Below the pieces are notes generated by a model, which was not told the DNA's origin, ran no database searches, and saw only the letters and a program-made list of their open reading frames with translations. The translations under genes and the position numbers were made by a program. A stretch of DNA of 64,000 nt from Chloroflexota bacterium. Lineage in GTDB: Bacteria > Chloroflexota > Anaerolineae > UBA4142. Location: positions 38,587 through 102,586 of the forward strand of contig JACRBM010000094.1 of NCBI GenBank assembly GCA_016219275.1, given 5' to 3'. This document shows, in pieces, positions 17,121-25,577 of the stretch; within the stretch, counting starts at the first letter, position 1, and every line of letters starts with the position of its first letter.

Positions 17121-17846
17121 ATGATCTCACTATCAACACTCGAAAAACTCCGCCAGTTCGATTCGCCGACGATTTGCAACATCATCGAAGTGTTCGACGT
17201 GCGTCCGCGCCACACCGGCTATATGGACGCGCGCATCATCGCCGCGTTTCCCGAAATGCCGCCGATGGTTGGCTTTGCCGCGACCGCAACGTTTCGCGCA
17301 TCCGCGTTGCCGCGTGGTGGCGAGGCGTACTCATCGCTCGACAAACAAGTTGAACGCTTTGGCGAATTGTCCGGTCCTGCGGTCGTCGTGTTTCAAGATG
17401 TGGATTCGCCGAGTGTTGCCGCGACGTTCGGCGAAATCATGTGCACGGTGTACCAAGCGTTCGGCGCCGTCGGTCTGGTCACGAGCGGCGCGGGGCGCGA
17501 CCTTGACCAGGTTCGCAAGATCGGTTTTCCGGTTTTCACGAATGGGACGATTTGCTCGCACGGTTATTCGAGCATCCCGCAGATTCACGTTCCGATTCAC
17601 GTCGGCGGCATCGCGATCTATCCGGACGATTTACTGCACGGCGATTGCAACGGCGTGACGACGATTCCGCAAGAAATCGCGTCCGAGGTCGCGGACATGG
17701 GCGACGCGTACGTCGCGGCAGAGATGCTCATCATCGAAGCGATGCGGACATCGCCGGGCAATCTGAGATTGTTGCGCGAACGTCGAGCTGAATCGAACGC
17801 CGCCATCGCAAAATTGCGCGCCCAGGTTTCGCGCGCACAAAAGTAA
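17121..17846 (+). CDS. RraA-like / 4-hydroxy-4-methyl-2-oxoglutarate-type aldolase family protein
   Basis: 241 residues with the RraA-fold active-site signatures G-E-I-M (104-107), S-G-A-G-R-D-L (R126, D127) and H-G-D-C-N-G-V-T near 172-179. Bacterial homologs are class II pyruvate aldolases or oxaloacetate decarboxylases, not the RNase E regulator itself. In this operon it may cleave a keto-acid or keto-sugar intermediate; that is inference. The start is ATG 17121; only GAAGGACGAAGATGAC precedes it. Confidence 0.75.
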   Translation: MISLSTLEKLRQFDSPTICNIIEVFDVRPRHTGYMDARIIAAFPEMPPMVGFAATATFRASALPRGGEAYSSLDKQVERFGELSGPAVVVFQDVDSPSVAATFGEIMCTVYQAFGAVGLVTSGAGRDLDQVRKIGFPVFTNGTICSHGYSSIPQIHVPIHVGGIAIYPDDLLHGDCNGVTTIPQEIASEVADMGDAYVAAEMLIIEAMRTSPGNLRLLRERRAESNAAIAKLRAQVSRAQK

Positions 17847-17886
17847 TAGTCATTACGACGAAGCGGATCACGCCGCGCGTGGTGAA

Positions 17887-17922
17887 CTGTAGCGGCGGGC
17901 AGCTTGCCCGCCCGCACTACAG
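17887..17922. repeat. Short palindromic repeat (GGCGGGCAGCTTGCCCGCC type)
   Basis: CTGTAG-CGGCGGGCA pairs with TGCCCGCC-CTACAG around GCT. It lies between the RraA-like and mutarotase-like genes. Related GC-rich palindromes occur at 33758-33779 and 51902-51990. Confidence 0.65.
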
Positions 17923-17972
17923 ACCGCCTTCTCACGATGACATGCTAAGACTCATTCAATTCGGAGCGTACC

Positions 17973-18875
17973 ATGCGAATCGAACAGATCAATTACCAGG
18001 GTTGGAATTGTTGTCGTGCCTCGAATGAGATCGTGGATGCGATCGCGACGCTCGATGTCGGTCCGCGCATCATCCGCTTTGGTTTCGTCGGCGAGGCGAA
18101 CGAGTTCAAGGAATACGCGGATCAACTGGGCAAGACTGGCGGCGACGAATGGCGCATCTATGGCGGGCATCGTTTGTGGCACGCGCCGGAAGTATTGCCG
18201 CGAACGTACGCGCCGGATAATTCACCGATCAAATTCGAAACGCTCGGCGACGGCATCAAATTGATTCAACCCGTCGAGCGTACGACCGGCATCGCGAAGG
18301 AAATCGAATTGCATCTCGCGCCGAACGCCGCGTCGGCGCGCGTGGTTCAGCGCTTGACGAATCACAACGTGTGGGCGGTCGAATTCGCGCCCTGGGCGTT
18401 GAGCGTGATGGCGCAAGGCGGCAAAGCGATTCTGCCACTGCCGCGACGCGGCGAGCATCCGGCTGATTTGCAAGCCGCGAATCGGCTCGTGCTGTGGCAT
18501 TTCACCGACATGTCCGATCCGCGTTGGACATGGGGCAACAAGTACATTTTGTTGCGGCAAGACGCGACGATGAGCCGTCCGCAAAAGTTGGGCGCGAGCG
18601 TGCCGGACGGATGGTGTGCGCACGCGCGCGATGGTCACTTGTTCGTCAAGCGTACCGCGTTTCAATCCGACGCGCAGTACACCGACCTGGGATGTTCGGT
18701 CGAGACGTTCACGAACGCGGACATGCTCGAACTCGAAACCCTGGGTCCACTCACGCGACTGGAACCGGGGGCAACGGTCGAGCACGTCGAAACATGGCAA
18801 CTGTTTCGCGATGTGCCTGTGCCGATGAACGACGCGGACGTGGATGCGTTCGTACTGCCGAAAATAAAATTGTGA
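17973..18875 (+). CDS. Galactose mutarotase-like fold protein (DUF4380-like)
   Basis: 300 residues. The sequence resembles aldose-1-epimerase-fold proteins of the DUF4380 type: an early V-G-P-R-I-I-R-F-G, then Y-G-G-H-R-L-W-H-A-P-E near 70, and later N-V-W-A-V-E-F-A-P-W-A-L-S near 132. His and Glu residues in these segments are candidates for sugar binding and acid-base catalysis. Its place between the aldolase-like and isomerase-like genes supports sugar processing. Family assignment is by motif memory only. Confidence 0.65.
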   Translation: MRIEQINYQGWNCCRASNEIVDAIATLDVGPRIIRFGFVGEANEFKEYADQLGKTGGDEWRIYGGHRLWHAPEVLPRTYAPDNSPIKFETLGDGIKLIQPVERTTGIAKEIELHLAPNAASARVVQRLTNHNVWAVEFAPWALSVMAQGGKAILPLPRRGEHPADLQAANRLVLWHFTDMSDPRWTWGNKYILLRQDATMSRPQKLGASVPDGWCAHARDGHLFVKRTAFQSDAQYTDLGCSVETFTNADMLELETLGPLTRLEPGATVEHVETWQLFRDVPVPMNDADVDAFVLPKIKL

Positions 18876-18876
18876 T

Positions 18877-18983
18877 GTCATTGCGAGCCGCGATGCGGCG
18901 AGGCAATCTACTCTTCCAACCCTCCCCTTAAGAAGGGGAGGGCTAGGGTGGGGTTGGGGATGGCTTCATCGCCCCGCAATGAC
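18877..18983. repeat. Nested repeat: GTCATTGCGAG family interrupted by a GC-rich palindrome
   Basis: The outer element begins GTCATTGCGAGCC and ends CGCAATGAC, like the copy inside hsdR at 35405-35478. Its centre (about 18911-18960) is occupied by a CCCTCCCCTTAAGAAGGGGAGGG element of the other family. This looks like one repeat inserted in another. Confidence 0.75.
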
Positions 18984-19004
18984 GATGGTAACTTGGAGAA
19001 AATT

Positions 19005-20591
19005 ATGAAAACAGTTTATCTCGTCGCCAGTGGCGATTTGCGATTATCGGCGAACCAGAATTGTTGGGCGGCGCAGGACGCGATGGAAAAGCAAGTGATC
19101 GCGGCGGTCGCGCGCGAGGGCTGGAGGGTCAAGCGCGCGCATCCGTACGATCCGCAAGCGAAGCACGGCTTTCTCGATTCGCAGAAACGCGGCATTCAAG
19201 TATTTCGCACCATTCCGGCGGATGCGCCGCTCATCGTCGCCGAAGCGGTGTGGCAGTACACGCATCACGTCTTGCCCGGACTGATGACCCATCGCGGTCC
19301 GATTCTCACGGTTGCGAATTGGAGTGGGCAGTGGCCCGGCTTGGTTGGGATGTTGAACTTGAATGGCTCGCTCACCAAAGCCGGCGTCAAGTACTCGACG
19401 TTGTGGAGCGAAAATTTCGACGACGAGTTTTTCATCAAGGGTCTGCGGAAATGGCTCAAGACCGGCAAGGTCGCGCACGACGCAGCGCACGTCCGCGCGT
19501 TTGCCGACGCGAAAATACCGGCGAGCGCGGCAAAGATCGGCGCCAAGTTCGCGCAAGAATTTCGCGCGAACAAAAGCATCATGGGTATTTTTGACGAAGG
19601 GTGCATGGGGATGTACAACGCGATCATCCCGGACGAATTGCTCAGCCCGGTCGGTGTGTTCAAGGAACGCCTCAGCCAGTCCGCGTTGTTCGCGAAAATG
19701 CGAACCGTGTCGGATCAAGACGCGCGCGGGGTGTACGATTGGTTGCTTGCCAAAGGCATGAGGTTCGATCTCGGCAAGGATGAAAAAACCGAACTGACCG
19801 AAGCGCAAGTGTTGACGCAGTGCAAGATGTACATCGCGGCAGTGCGAATCGCGGATGAATTTGGCTGCGACACGATTGGCATTCAGTATCAGCAAGGATT
19901 GAAAGATGTCACGCCCGCGTCCGATTTGGTCGAGGGCTTGCTCAACAATGTCGAGCGCCCGCCGGTCTGCCACCAAGTCACGGGCAAGGAATTGTTCGCG
20001 GGCAAAGCCATTCCGCATTTTAACGAAGTGGACGAATGTGCCGGACTCGACGCGCTGATTACGAATCGGCTGTGGAACATTTTTGGCTTTGCGCCGGAAA
20101 CGACGTTGCACGATGTGCGCTGGGGTCGCCAGGTCGGCGATCAATTCGTGTGGATTCTCGAAATCTCCGGCGCAGCGCCGCCGGCGCATTTTGTCGGCGG
20201 GTACGTGGGCGCGACCGGCGAACGTCAACCCGCGATGTATTTTCCGCTCGGCGGAAGCACGATCAAAGGCATTAGCAAACCTGGGTTCGTCGTGTGGAGT
20301 CGCGTGTTTGTTGCGAACAACCAGATCAATTGCGACCTGGGTCTGGGCGAAGCGGTTGCGGTGCCGGATGACATCGCGCAAGACAACTGGAAGCAGACGA
20401 CCTCGCAATGGCCCCTGATGCACCTGGTGATGCGCGGCATCTCACGCGATCAATTCATGGCGCGCCACAAAGCGAATCACATCCAGGTTGTTTACGCGCC
20501 AAGCGAAGCGGACGCGCGTCGCGCGTTGTTTGCGAAAGCCGCGGCGATGAACGAGTTGGGCATCAACACCGCGTTCTGCGGAAAAATCTAG
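19005..20591 (+). CDS. L-fucose/arabinose isomerase-family protein
   Basis: 528 residues. The layout matches the fucose isomerase family: N-terminal Rossmann-like domain ([10 protein letters not shown]), [11 protein letters not shown] near 193, and late C-terminal-domain segments with E, D and H residues (for example N-E-V-D-E-C near 340). Members interconvert aldoses and ketoses with Mn2+. The C-terminal part differs from true FucI, so the substrate is open. ATG 19005 has GGAGA upstream and follows the nested repeat. It is the last gene of the LacI operon. Confidence 0.75.
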   Translation: MKTVYLVASGDLRLSANQNCWAAQDAMEKQVIAAVAREGWRVKRAHPYDPQAKHGFLDSQKRGIQVFRTIPADAPLIVAEAVWQYTHHVLPGLMTHRGPILTVANWSGQWPGLVGMLNLNGSLTKAGVKYSTLWSENFDDEFFIKGLRKWLKTGKVAHDAAHVRAFADAKIPASAAKIGAKFAQEFRANKSIMGIFDEGCMGMYNAIIPDELLSPVGVFKERLSQSALFAKMRTVSDQDARGVYDWLLAKGMRFDLGKDEKTELTEAQVLTQCKMYIAAVRIADEFGCDTIGIQYQQGLKDVTPASDLVEGLLNNVERPPVCHQVTGKELFAGKAIPHFNEVDECAGLDALITNRLWNIFGFAPETTLHDVRWGRQVGDQFVWILEISGAAPPAHFVGGYVGATGERQPAMYFPLGGSTIKGISKPGFVVWSRVFVANNQINCDLGLGEAVAVPDDIAQDNWKQTTSQWPLMHLVMRGISRDQFMARHKANHIQVVYAPSEADARRALFAKAAAMNELGINTAFCGKI

Positions 20592-20652
20592 AAACGGCGA
20601 CCGGGGAAACGGGAACAAGTAGAATTGGATTTGTTTTACCGCCGAGAACGTA

Positions 20653-20690
20653 AAGAGCGCAGAGGAAACGGGAACCTCTGCGCTCTTGTT
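20653..20690 (+). terminator. Terminator of the sugar operon
   Basis: AAGAGCGCAGAGG (20653-20665) and its exact complement (20675-20687) form a 13-base stem with a 9-base loop, followed by GTTG. The preceding CCGCCGAGAACG resembles a dispersed repeat, so termination strength is uncertain. Confidence 0.6.
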
Positions 20691-21248
20691 GCTTCCACCG
20701 CTCGCGGTCAGTGGACGATGCCACCATTCCTAAACCACGCAATCCACATCACTGACAGACACTGGACGCACAAACAATGATCAGTGTGCTCTGCACAATC
20801 TTCGCATTACATTCGGACTAGAGACGTAGATCGCACCCACGCCAAACTCACCTTCAGGTTCGGCAATCCATTTCAATGTTCCTAGATTCTCCGGATTTGA
20901 GTTCGAGTCGGGTGAGATCAGACGTCAAGGGTTTGTCGTCCGACCAACATTTTTTTAACCGCCGTACGATTCGATGCACAGATCCAAGACCGGACGATTC
21001 TGCAATTTGTGATTTTGACGACCAACTTGGTAAAATTTTCTAAACCAATTGCGCGCAGAAACCTTGGAACATGAACTCCGCGCTCTCCGCGCGTTGGCGA
21101 AAAATTCCCAATTTGCACGATTGCCGGGGAGACGCGCTGCCGTGATTGTTCCAAATCAAACTATGACGTGGCTTTGACTGTGCTTTGACCGGTTTTAGAC
21201 TTGGGGTTGGTATTCTGCAGGTGAAAAAATCAGAAGGAGTGTGACGCA
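20691..21248. other. Gene-poor gap between sugar operon and ccm cluster
   Basis: About 560 bases without a convincing gene. The minus strand at 20800-20930 can be read for about 45 codons (N-P-E-N-L-G-T-L-K-W, then G-E-F-G-V-G-A-I-Y-V-S-S), which looks coding-like but starts after a stop, so it may be a gene remnant. An AAGGAGTGTGACGCA ribosome site at the end belongs to ccmE. No clear promoter with standard spacing was found. Confidence 0.4.
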
Positions 21249-21704
21249 ATGAGTAGTGTCGCGGTTCCGACGGTAGAGCGGACTGCATCCGTCAAGACGG
21301 GCGGGAAATGGAAATTCATGATTGCCGGGTTGCTCATCCTCGGTGCGGTCGCGTTCGTCACGTTTTCATCGTTCCAATCGAACGCGATTTACTATTTGAA
21401 TCTCAAAGAACTGAACGCGCAACGCGGCTCGCTGATCAATCAACCTGTCCGCATCAACGCGCCGCTCGACAAATCGTCCATTCAGTTCGACGACAAGACG
21501 TTGACGCTCAAATTCAATCTGCAAGAAGACAACTATATTCTGCCGGTCGTGTACAAGGGCGTGGTGCCCGACACGATGGACAAGGGCGAAACGGTTGTCG
21601 CCGAAGGAAAACTGGGGCAGGACGGCGTGTTTTACGCCAACACGCTCCTCGTTAAATGTCCTTCCAAGTACGAATCCGAACCGAACGCCTCTGACGCTAA
21701 ATGA
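21249..21704 (+). CDS. ccmE: Cytochrome c maturation haem chaperone CcmE, Cys-type
   Basis: 151 residues: one N-terminal membrane anchor (23-42), then an OB-fold domain with L-N-L-K-E-L and V-R-I-N. The C-terminal haem site reads C-P-S-K-Y (C137, Y141). In classical CcmE this is H-x-x-x-Y, where His binds haem covalently; the C-x-x-x-Y form is known from archaea and some bacteria such as Desulfovibrio. It carries haem from CcmC to CcmF on the outer face of the membrane. It is the first gene of the ccm cluster. Confidence 0.88.
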   Translation: MSSVAVPTVERTASVKTGGKWKFMIAGLLILGAVAFVTFSSFQSNAIYYLNLKELNAQRGSLINQPVRINAPLDKSSIQFDDKTLTLKFNLQEDNYILPVVYKGVVPDTMDKGETVVAEGKLGQDGVFYANTLLVKCPSKYESEPNASDAK

Positions 21705-21775
21705 ATCACATCTAGCGCAACGATGGAGTTGCGCTCGTTTCGTGATGTGGCTTGGCTAATGATGGAGACAAAGCT

Positions 21776-23860
21776 ATGACAGACTTTGCGATGGCTGACC
21801 TCGGCTACGCATCACTTTTCCTCAGTTTGCTCTTTGCCCTCTACGCGGTCGGCGCGGCGATCTACGCCGCGCGCCGCAATCGCGCCGACGTGTACGCGAG
21901 CGCGCGCAACGCGATCTATGTTGTCGCCGCGCTGACGACGCTTGCCGTCGCGATTCTCGAATGGGCGCTCATCACGCATCAATTCCGCTTTGAGTACGTC
22001 GCGCGGCAAACCAGTCGCGCCCAGCCGTTGCTCTACAACGTCTCGGCGTTGTGGGGCGGGCAAGAAGGTTCGTTGTTGTTCTGGGCGTGGATTCTCGCGC
22101 TGTTCACCGCAGTCGTGCTCGTGCAGAATCGGCGCAAGAATCAAGAATTGATGCCGTATGTCATCGCGGGCTTGGGCACGACGCTCGCGTTTTTCCTCGC
22201 GTTGATGACGATTGCCGCGAATCCTGAAGAAGTCGGTTCGGTGATCGCACTGCCGTTGACCTCAACGCTCGCCGCATCGCTCGTCGGCAGTCCGTTTCGC
22301 ATGCTCGATTTTCTTCCGCGCGACGGCAATGGCTTGAATCCGCTTTTGCAGAATCCTGGGATGTTCATTCACCCCGTCACGCAGTACCTGGGTTACGTCG
22401 GCTTTACGATTCCCTTTGCGTTCGCGATGGCGGCGTTGTTCACGCGACGTTTGAGCGACGTGTGGATTCGCACGACGCGACGCTGGACGCTTGTGTCCTG
22501 GTTGTTCCTCTCACTCGGCTTGGTATTCGGTATGCAGTGGGCGTACATGGAACTGGGCTGGGGCGGCTACTGGGGCTGGGATCCAGTCGAGAACGCGAGT
22601 CTGATGCCGTGGCTCACCGGCACCGCGTTCTTGCACAGCGTGATGATTCAAGAGAAACGCGGGATGCTCAAGGTGTGGAACCTCGTGCTCGTGATGCTCA
22701 CGTTCATCCTGTCCTTGCTCGGCACGTTCATCACGCGCAGCGGCGTCATCGAATCGGTGCACGCGTTCGGTGTGTCGAGTCTCGGTCCCTGGTTCCTGGT
22801 TTTCCTCGGCGTGACATTGTTGTCGTTCCTCTATTTGATGTTCGAGCGGATGAATGATTTGAAAGAAGAGAACGAACTCGATTCACTGCTCTCGCGCGAA
22901 TCGTCGTTCTTGCTCAATAACTTGATTCTCGTCGGCGCGGCATTCGCGACGTTGTGGGGCACGATCTTTCCGATGGTCAGCGAAGCGATTACGCAAAAAA
23001 AGGTGACGGTTGGCGCGCCATTCTTCAATCAAGTGAACGGTCCGATTTTCTTTGCGCTGATTGTGCTGATCGGCATCTGTCCGTTGATCGGTTGGCGGCG
23101 CGCCACTTTCGAGAATCTCGTGCGTAACTTTTTGCGCCCGCTCATTGTCGCGATACTTGCTACGGTTGTGCTGGTCATCGTTGGCGTGAATAACCCGATC
23201 AGCAATCTGGTGTTCAGTGTGTGCGCGTTCGTGCTTGCAACGATCGCGCTCGAATTCTATCGCGGACTCCTCGCGCGCCGGCGACAATACAATGAAAACT
23301 GGGTCGCGGCGGGCGTCAACCTCGTCTCGCAAAATCGCCGGCGCTACGGCGGCTATATCGTTCACATCGGCGTGATTCTCGCAGTCATCGGCATCGCCGG
23401 TTCGACGTTCCATCAAGTCGAAACCCAGGCGAATCTAAAATCGGGCGAAACATTGCGGATCAAAAACTTTACGCTCCAGTTCGACGGCTTGCAGATTTAT
23501 CCGACCGAGAATCATCAAGTGATTGCCGCACAGTTATCGGTATTTGAAAATGGCGCGCGCGTCGGGTCGCTCGCGCCGGAAAAAGATTTCTATCCCAGCC
23601 CGAATCCGGACATGTCGCAATGGACGACCGAGGTCGCCGTTCGCACGACTGCGACTGAAGACCTCTACGTGATTCTCGCCGGGTTCGACGACAAAGCCGG
23701 CACGGCGACACTCAAAGTGATCGTGAATCCGCTCATCGTGTGGCTGTGGGTTGGCTTTGCGGTGCTGGTGGGTGGCACGCTCATCGCGGTGTTGCCGGAT
23801 CCGCGCGAAGAACGCGCCCTCGCGCGCGCGCGCACCCAGGAAGTTTTGGTTCAGGCATAA
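21776..23860 (+). CDS. ccmF: Cytochrome c haem lyase subunit CcmF
   Basis: 694 residues with about 14 transmembrane segments and the WWD haem-handling motif W-G-G-Y-W-G-W-D-P-V-E-N-A near residue 262. The C-terminal region (from about 545) is a soluble extracytoplasmic domain ending in a last helix, as in the family. It takes haem from holo-CcmE and attaches it to apocytochrome c. ATG 21776 is preferred over TTG 21752 because GGAG lies 8 bases before it. Confidence 0.92.
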   Translation: MTDFAMADLGYASLFLSLLFALYAVGAAIYAARRNRADVYASARNAIYVVAALTTLAVAILEWALITHQFRFEYVARQTSRAQPLLYNVSALWGGQEGSLLFWAWILALFTAVVLVQNRRKNQELMPYVIAGLGTTLAFFLALMTIAANPEEVGSVIALPLTSTLAASLVGSPFRMLDFLPRDGNGLNPLLQNPGMFIHPVTQYLGYVGFTIPFAFAMAALFTRRLSDVWIRTTRRWTLVSWLFLSLGLVFGMQWAYMELGWGGYWGWDPVENASLMPWLTGTAFLHSVMIQEKRGMLKVWNLVLVMLTFILSLLGTFITRSGVIESVHAFGVSSLGPWFLVFLGVTLLSFLYLMFERMNDLKEENELDSLLSRESSFLLNNLILVGAAFATLWGTIFPMVSEAITQKKVTVGAPFFNQVNGPIFFALIVLIGICPLIGWRRATFENLVRNFLRPLIVAILATVVLVIVGVNNPISNLVFSVCAFVLATIALEFYRGLLARRRQYNENWVAAGVNLVSQNRRRYGGYIVHIGVILAVIGIAGSTFHQVETQANLKSGETLRIKNFTLQFDGLQIYPTENHQVIAAQLSVFENGARVGSLAPEKDFYPSPNPDMSQWTTEVAVRTTATEDLYVILAGFDDKAGTATLKVIVNPLIVWLWVGFAVLVGGTLIAVLPDPREERALARARTQEVLVQA

Positions 23861-23871
23861 GGAATTACCGA

Positions 23872-24315
23872 ATGGCTTCAGTTGCAATCGCACTTGTCAT
23901 CGTCGCGGCGGTCGCGTTTATCGCGTATCCGTTGTTCGCGCGCGGGCGCGCGGATGACACGCTCCTCGCGTCCGCCGCGGACCCGACCGTCGAGAATCTC
24001 GTCGTTCAACGCGATGCGATGTACGCGGCGATCCGCGACCTGGAATCCGATCACGTGATGGGCAAGTTGTCGGATGAGGATTATCGAACGATGCGCTCCA
24101 AGTACGAAGGCAAAGCGGTCGCGATTTTGCGCGAACTCGATGGTTATCGCGCCGTCGTAGATGGAAATGAGGATGTGACCATCGAGCAAGAGGTCAAGCA
24201 ATTGCGCCGCCGCGCGATGATCGAACGCAAATGTGTCAAGTGCGGCACGCGCGCGCAATCGAACGATCGCTTTTGCGCCAAGTGCGGTACGGCGATTGGT
24301 CGTGTGGTCAACTAA
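23872..24315 (+). CDS. CcmI-like membrane protein with C-terminal zinc ribbon
   Basis: 147 residues. An N-terminal helix (2-22) is followed by an acidic helical segment R-D-A-M-Y-A-A-I-R-D-L-E, then G-K-L-S-D-E-D-Y near 64-71, which resembles the N-terminal part of CcmI-type proteins. The C-terminus has two CxxC pairs (C121, C124, C135, C138), a zinc ribbon. It starts 11 bases after ccmF and sits before ccmC, so a role in apocytochrome or thiol handling is likely but unproven. The zinc ribbon is not part of classical CcmI. Confidence 0.7.
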   Translation: MASVAIALVIVAAVAFIAYPLFARGRADDTLLASAADPTVENLVVQRDAMYAAIRDLESDHVMGKLSDEDYRTMRSKYEGKAVAILRELDGYRAVVDGNEDVTIEQEVKQLRRRAMIERKCVKCGTRAQSNDRFCAKCGTAIGRVVN

Positions 24316-24345
24316 TCCGCGCGGTCAAATAGTGGGAGAGGGTCC

Positions 24346-25101
24346 ATGTCAGGTGGTGAATTTATCGCAGCGCACGTCACGGCAAGTGATAAGCATTTGT
24401 CCATTGGGTCATACTGGAAATTTCTCGACGATCAAAAAATCGCGCCGATTGCGCGCGTGATCGGCGCGCTCGCGCTCGTCAATATCGCGATCGGTCTGTA
24501 CATGGCATTGTTCTACGCGCCGATGGAGCGAACGATGGGCGACGCGCAGAGGATTTTTTACTTTCACGTTCCCAGCGCGTGGGTCGGCTTTCTCGCGTTC
24601 TTTATCGTGTTCGTCGCCAGTCTCATTTTTTTGTGGAAACGCGAACGCAAGTGGGACGCGCTCGCGCTTTCCGCGGCGGAGATCGGCGTGGTGTTCACGA
24701 CACTCGTCTTGTTGACGGGTCCCTTGTGGGCGAAAAAAGCATGGGGCGCGTTCTGGGTCTGGGATGCGCGGCTCACGACGACCTTGGTTTTGTGGATGAT
24801 CTATGTCGGCTATTTGATGTTGCGCGGTTCGGCGGAAGGTGAACGCCGCGCGCGGTTCGCTGCGGTGCTCGCGATTGTCGGCTTTCTCGATGTGCCGATC
24901 ATCTACATCTCGGTCGCGTTGTGGCGCACGATGCATCCGACGTACGTCACCGGCGAGGGCGGACTCGCGCCGCAGATGACGCAAACGTTAATGGTCTGTC
25001 TCTTGTCGTTCACGTTGTTGTTCGCGTTCCTGTTGCTTCAACGCCTGCGGCTCGAACAAGCGCGCGACCAGGTAAATTTTCTGCGCGAGGCAACGGGGTG
25101 A
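24346..25101 (+). CDS. ccmC: Haem exporter/handling protein CcmC
   Basis: 251 residues with six hydrophobic helices, the WWD-type motif W-G-A-F-W-V-W-D-A-R near 125, and conserved His in F-Y-F-H-V-P-S-A-W near 70 and R-T-M-H-P near 189. These His residues flank the haem site of CcmC. It loads haem onto CcmE. No ccmA or ccmB ATPase genes lie in this window. Confidence 0.92.
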   Translation: MSGGEFIAAHVTASDKHLSIGSYWKFLDDQKIAPIARVIGALALVNIAIGLYMALFYAPMERTMGDAQRIFYFHVPSAWVGFLAFFIVFVASLIFLWKRERKWDALALSAAEIGVVFTTLVLLTGPLWAKKAWGAFWVWDARLTTTLVLWMIYVGYLMLRGSAEGERRARFAAVLAIVGFLDVPIIYISVALWRTMHPTYVTGEGGLAPQMTQTLMVCLLSFTLLFAFLLLQRLRLEQARDQVNFLREATG

Positions 25102-25105
25102 CGCG

Positions 25106-25231
25106 ATGGAGTATCTAGCGATAGCGTACAGTTTGATTGCGGTTGTGCTGATTGGTTATGGGGTAAGCGTGTGGCGGCGGGGTCAAGCCGTCCAACGCGA
25201 ACGTGAATTGATCGAAACGAAAAACGATTGA
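25106..25231 (+). CDS. ccmD: CcmD-like small membrane protein, 41 aa
   Basis: A 42-codon frame starting 4 bases after the ccmC stop: one hydrophobic helix (about residues 3-20, Y-L-A-I-A-Y-S-L-I-A-V-V-L) followed by a basic tail R-R-G-Q-A-V-Q-R-E-R-E-L. Size, topology and position directly after ccmC match CcmD, which helps release holo-CcmE. Sequence conservation in CcmD is weak, so context carries the call. Confidence 0.8.
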   Translation: MEYLAIAYSLIAVVLIGYGVSVWRRGQAVQRERELIETKND

Positions 25232-25242
25232 ACACACGTTTG

Positions 25243-25318
25243 CCCCGGTGATGTCTTCTCTCCGCAAGGCGGAATGTTTTGCCGATGAATGGCAGAGGAC
25301 GCAACCGGGGATTTTTTT
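25243..25318 (+). ncRNA. Structured RNA with three-way junction ending in a T run (attenuator, sRNA or terminator)
   Basis: Outer stem CCCCGGT (25243-25249) with ACCGGGG (25304-25310). Inside it GTC (25253-25255) pairs with GAC (25298-25300) and CTC (25258-25260) with GAG (25295-25297). Two hairpins follow: CCGC-AAG-GCGG (25262-25272) and TGCC-GATGAAT-GGCA (25280-25294). ATTTTTTT follows directly. It could end the ccm transcript or control the coiled-coil gene 18 bases later. No known riboswitch consensus was recognised. Confidence 0.5.
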
Positions 25319-25335
25319 GTTTGGGAGAAGAAAAA

Positions 25336-25572
25336 ATGGACGAAGAAAAACAACGCGCGGTACAAGACTTGGTGCGCCAGATTCAAGATAAATCGGTCGA
25401 GTTGGCGGATCTCGAAGTGATTCTCGAAGATTACGAACGCGAGCGGCACGAATTGTTGCGCGAAATCGGACGCCTCAAAGCGTCGTTGTGGGAACTGAGT
25501 TCCGGCACGCCGGCAATCGCGCCGCTCCGCAAAGAGAAATTCGCCGGCGCGCCGGATCAAATCTCAGAATAG
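25336..25572 (+). CDS. Small coiled-coil protein, 78 aa
   Basis: The sequence is strongly charged and helical. Heptad-like L/V/I spacing runs from residues 8 to 52 (D-L-V-R-Q-I-Q-D-K, L-A-D-L-E-V-I-L-E-D), followed by a P-rich tail. GGAGAAG lies about seven bases upstream of ATG 25336. It follows the structured RNA. No family was recognised; a scaffold or regulator role is only a guess. Confidence 0.6.
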   Translation: MDEEKQRAVQDLVRQIQDKSVELADLEVILEDYERERHELLREIGRLKASLWELSSGTPAIAPLRKEKFAGAPDQISE

Positions 25573-25577
25573 ACGCG

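Noticed and set aside
19044..20423. Long open frames on the strand opposite to the fucose-isomerase-like gene and other genes
   Set aside because: They mirror GC-rich codon bias of real genes, have no family motifs, and lack ribosome sites.
20691..21248. A hidden gene in the gap before ccmE
   Set aside because: The only coding-like stretch is about 45 codons, follows a stop, has no start or ribosome site and no known family.
25243..25318. Known riboswitch class (TPP, c-di-GMP, SAM, fluoride, guanidine)
   Set aside because: I compared it by eye with remembered consensus cores and none matched; only the fold is called.
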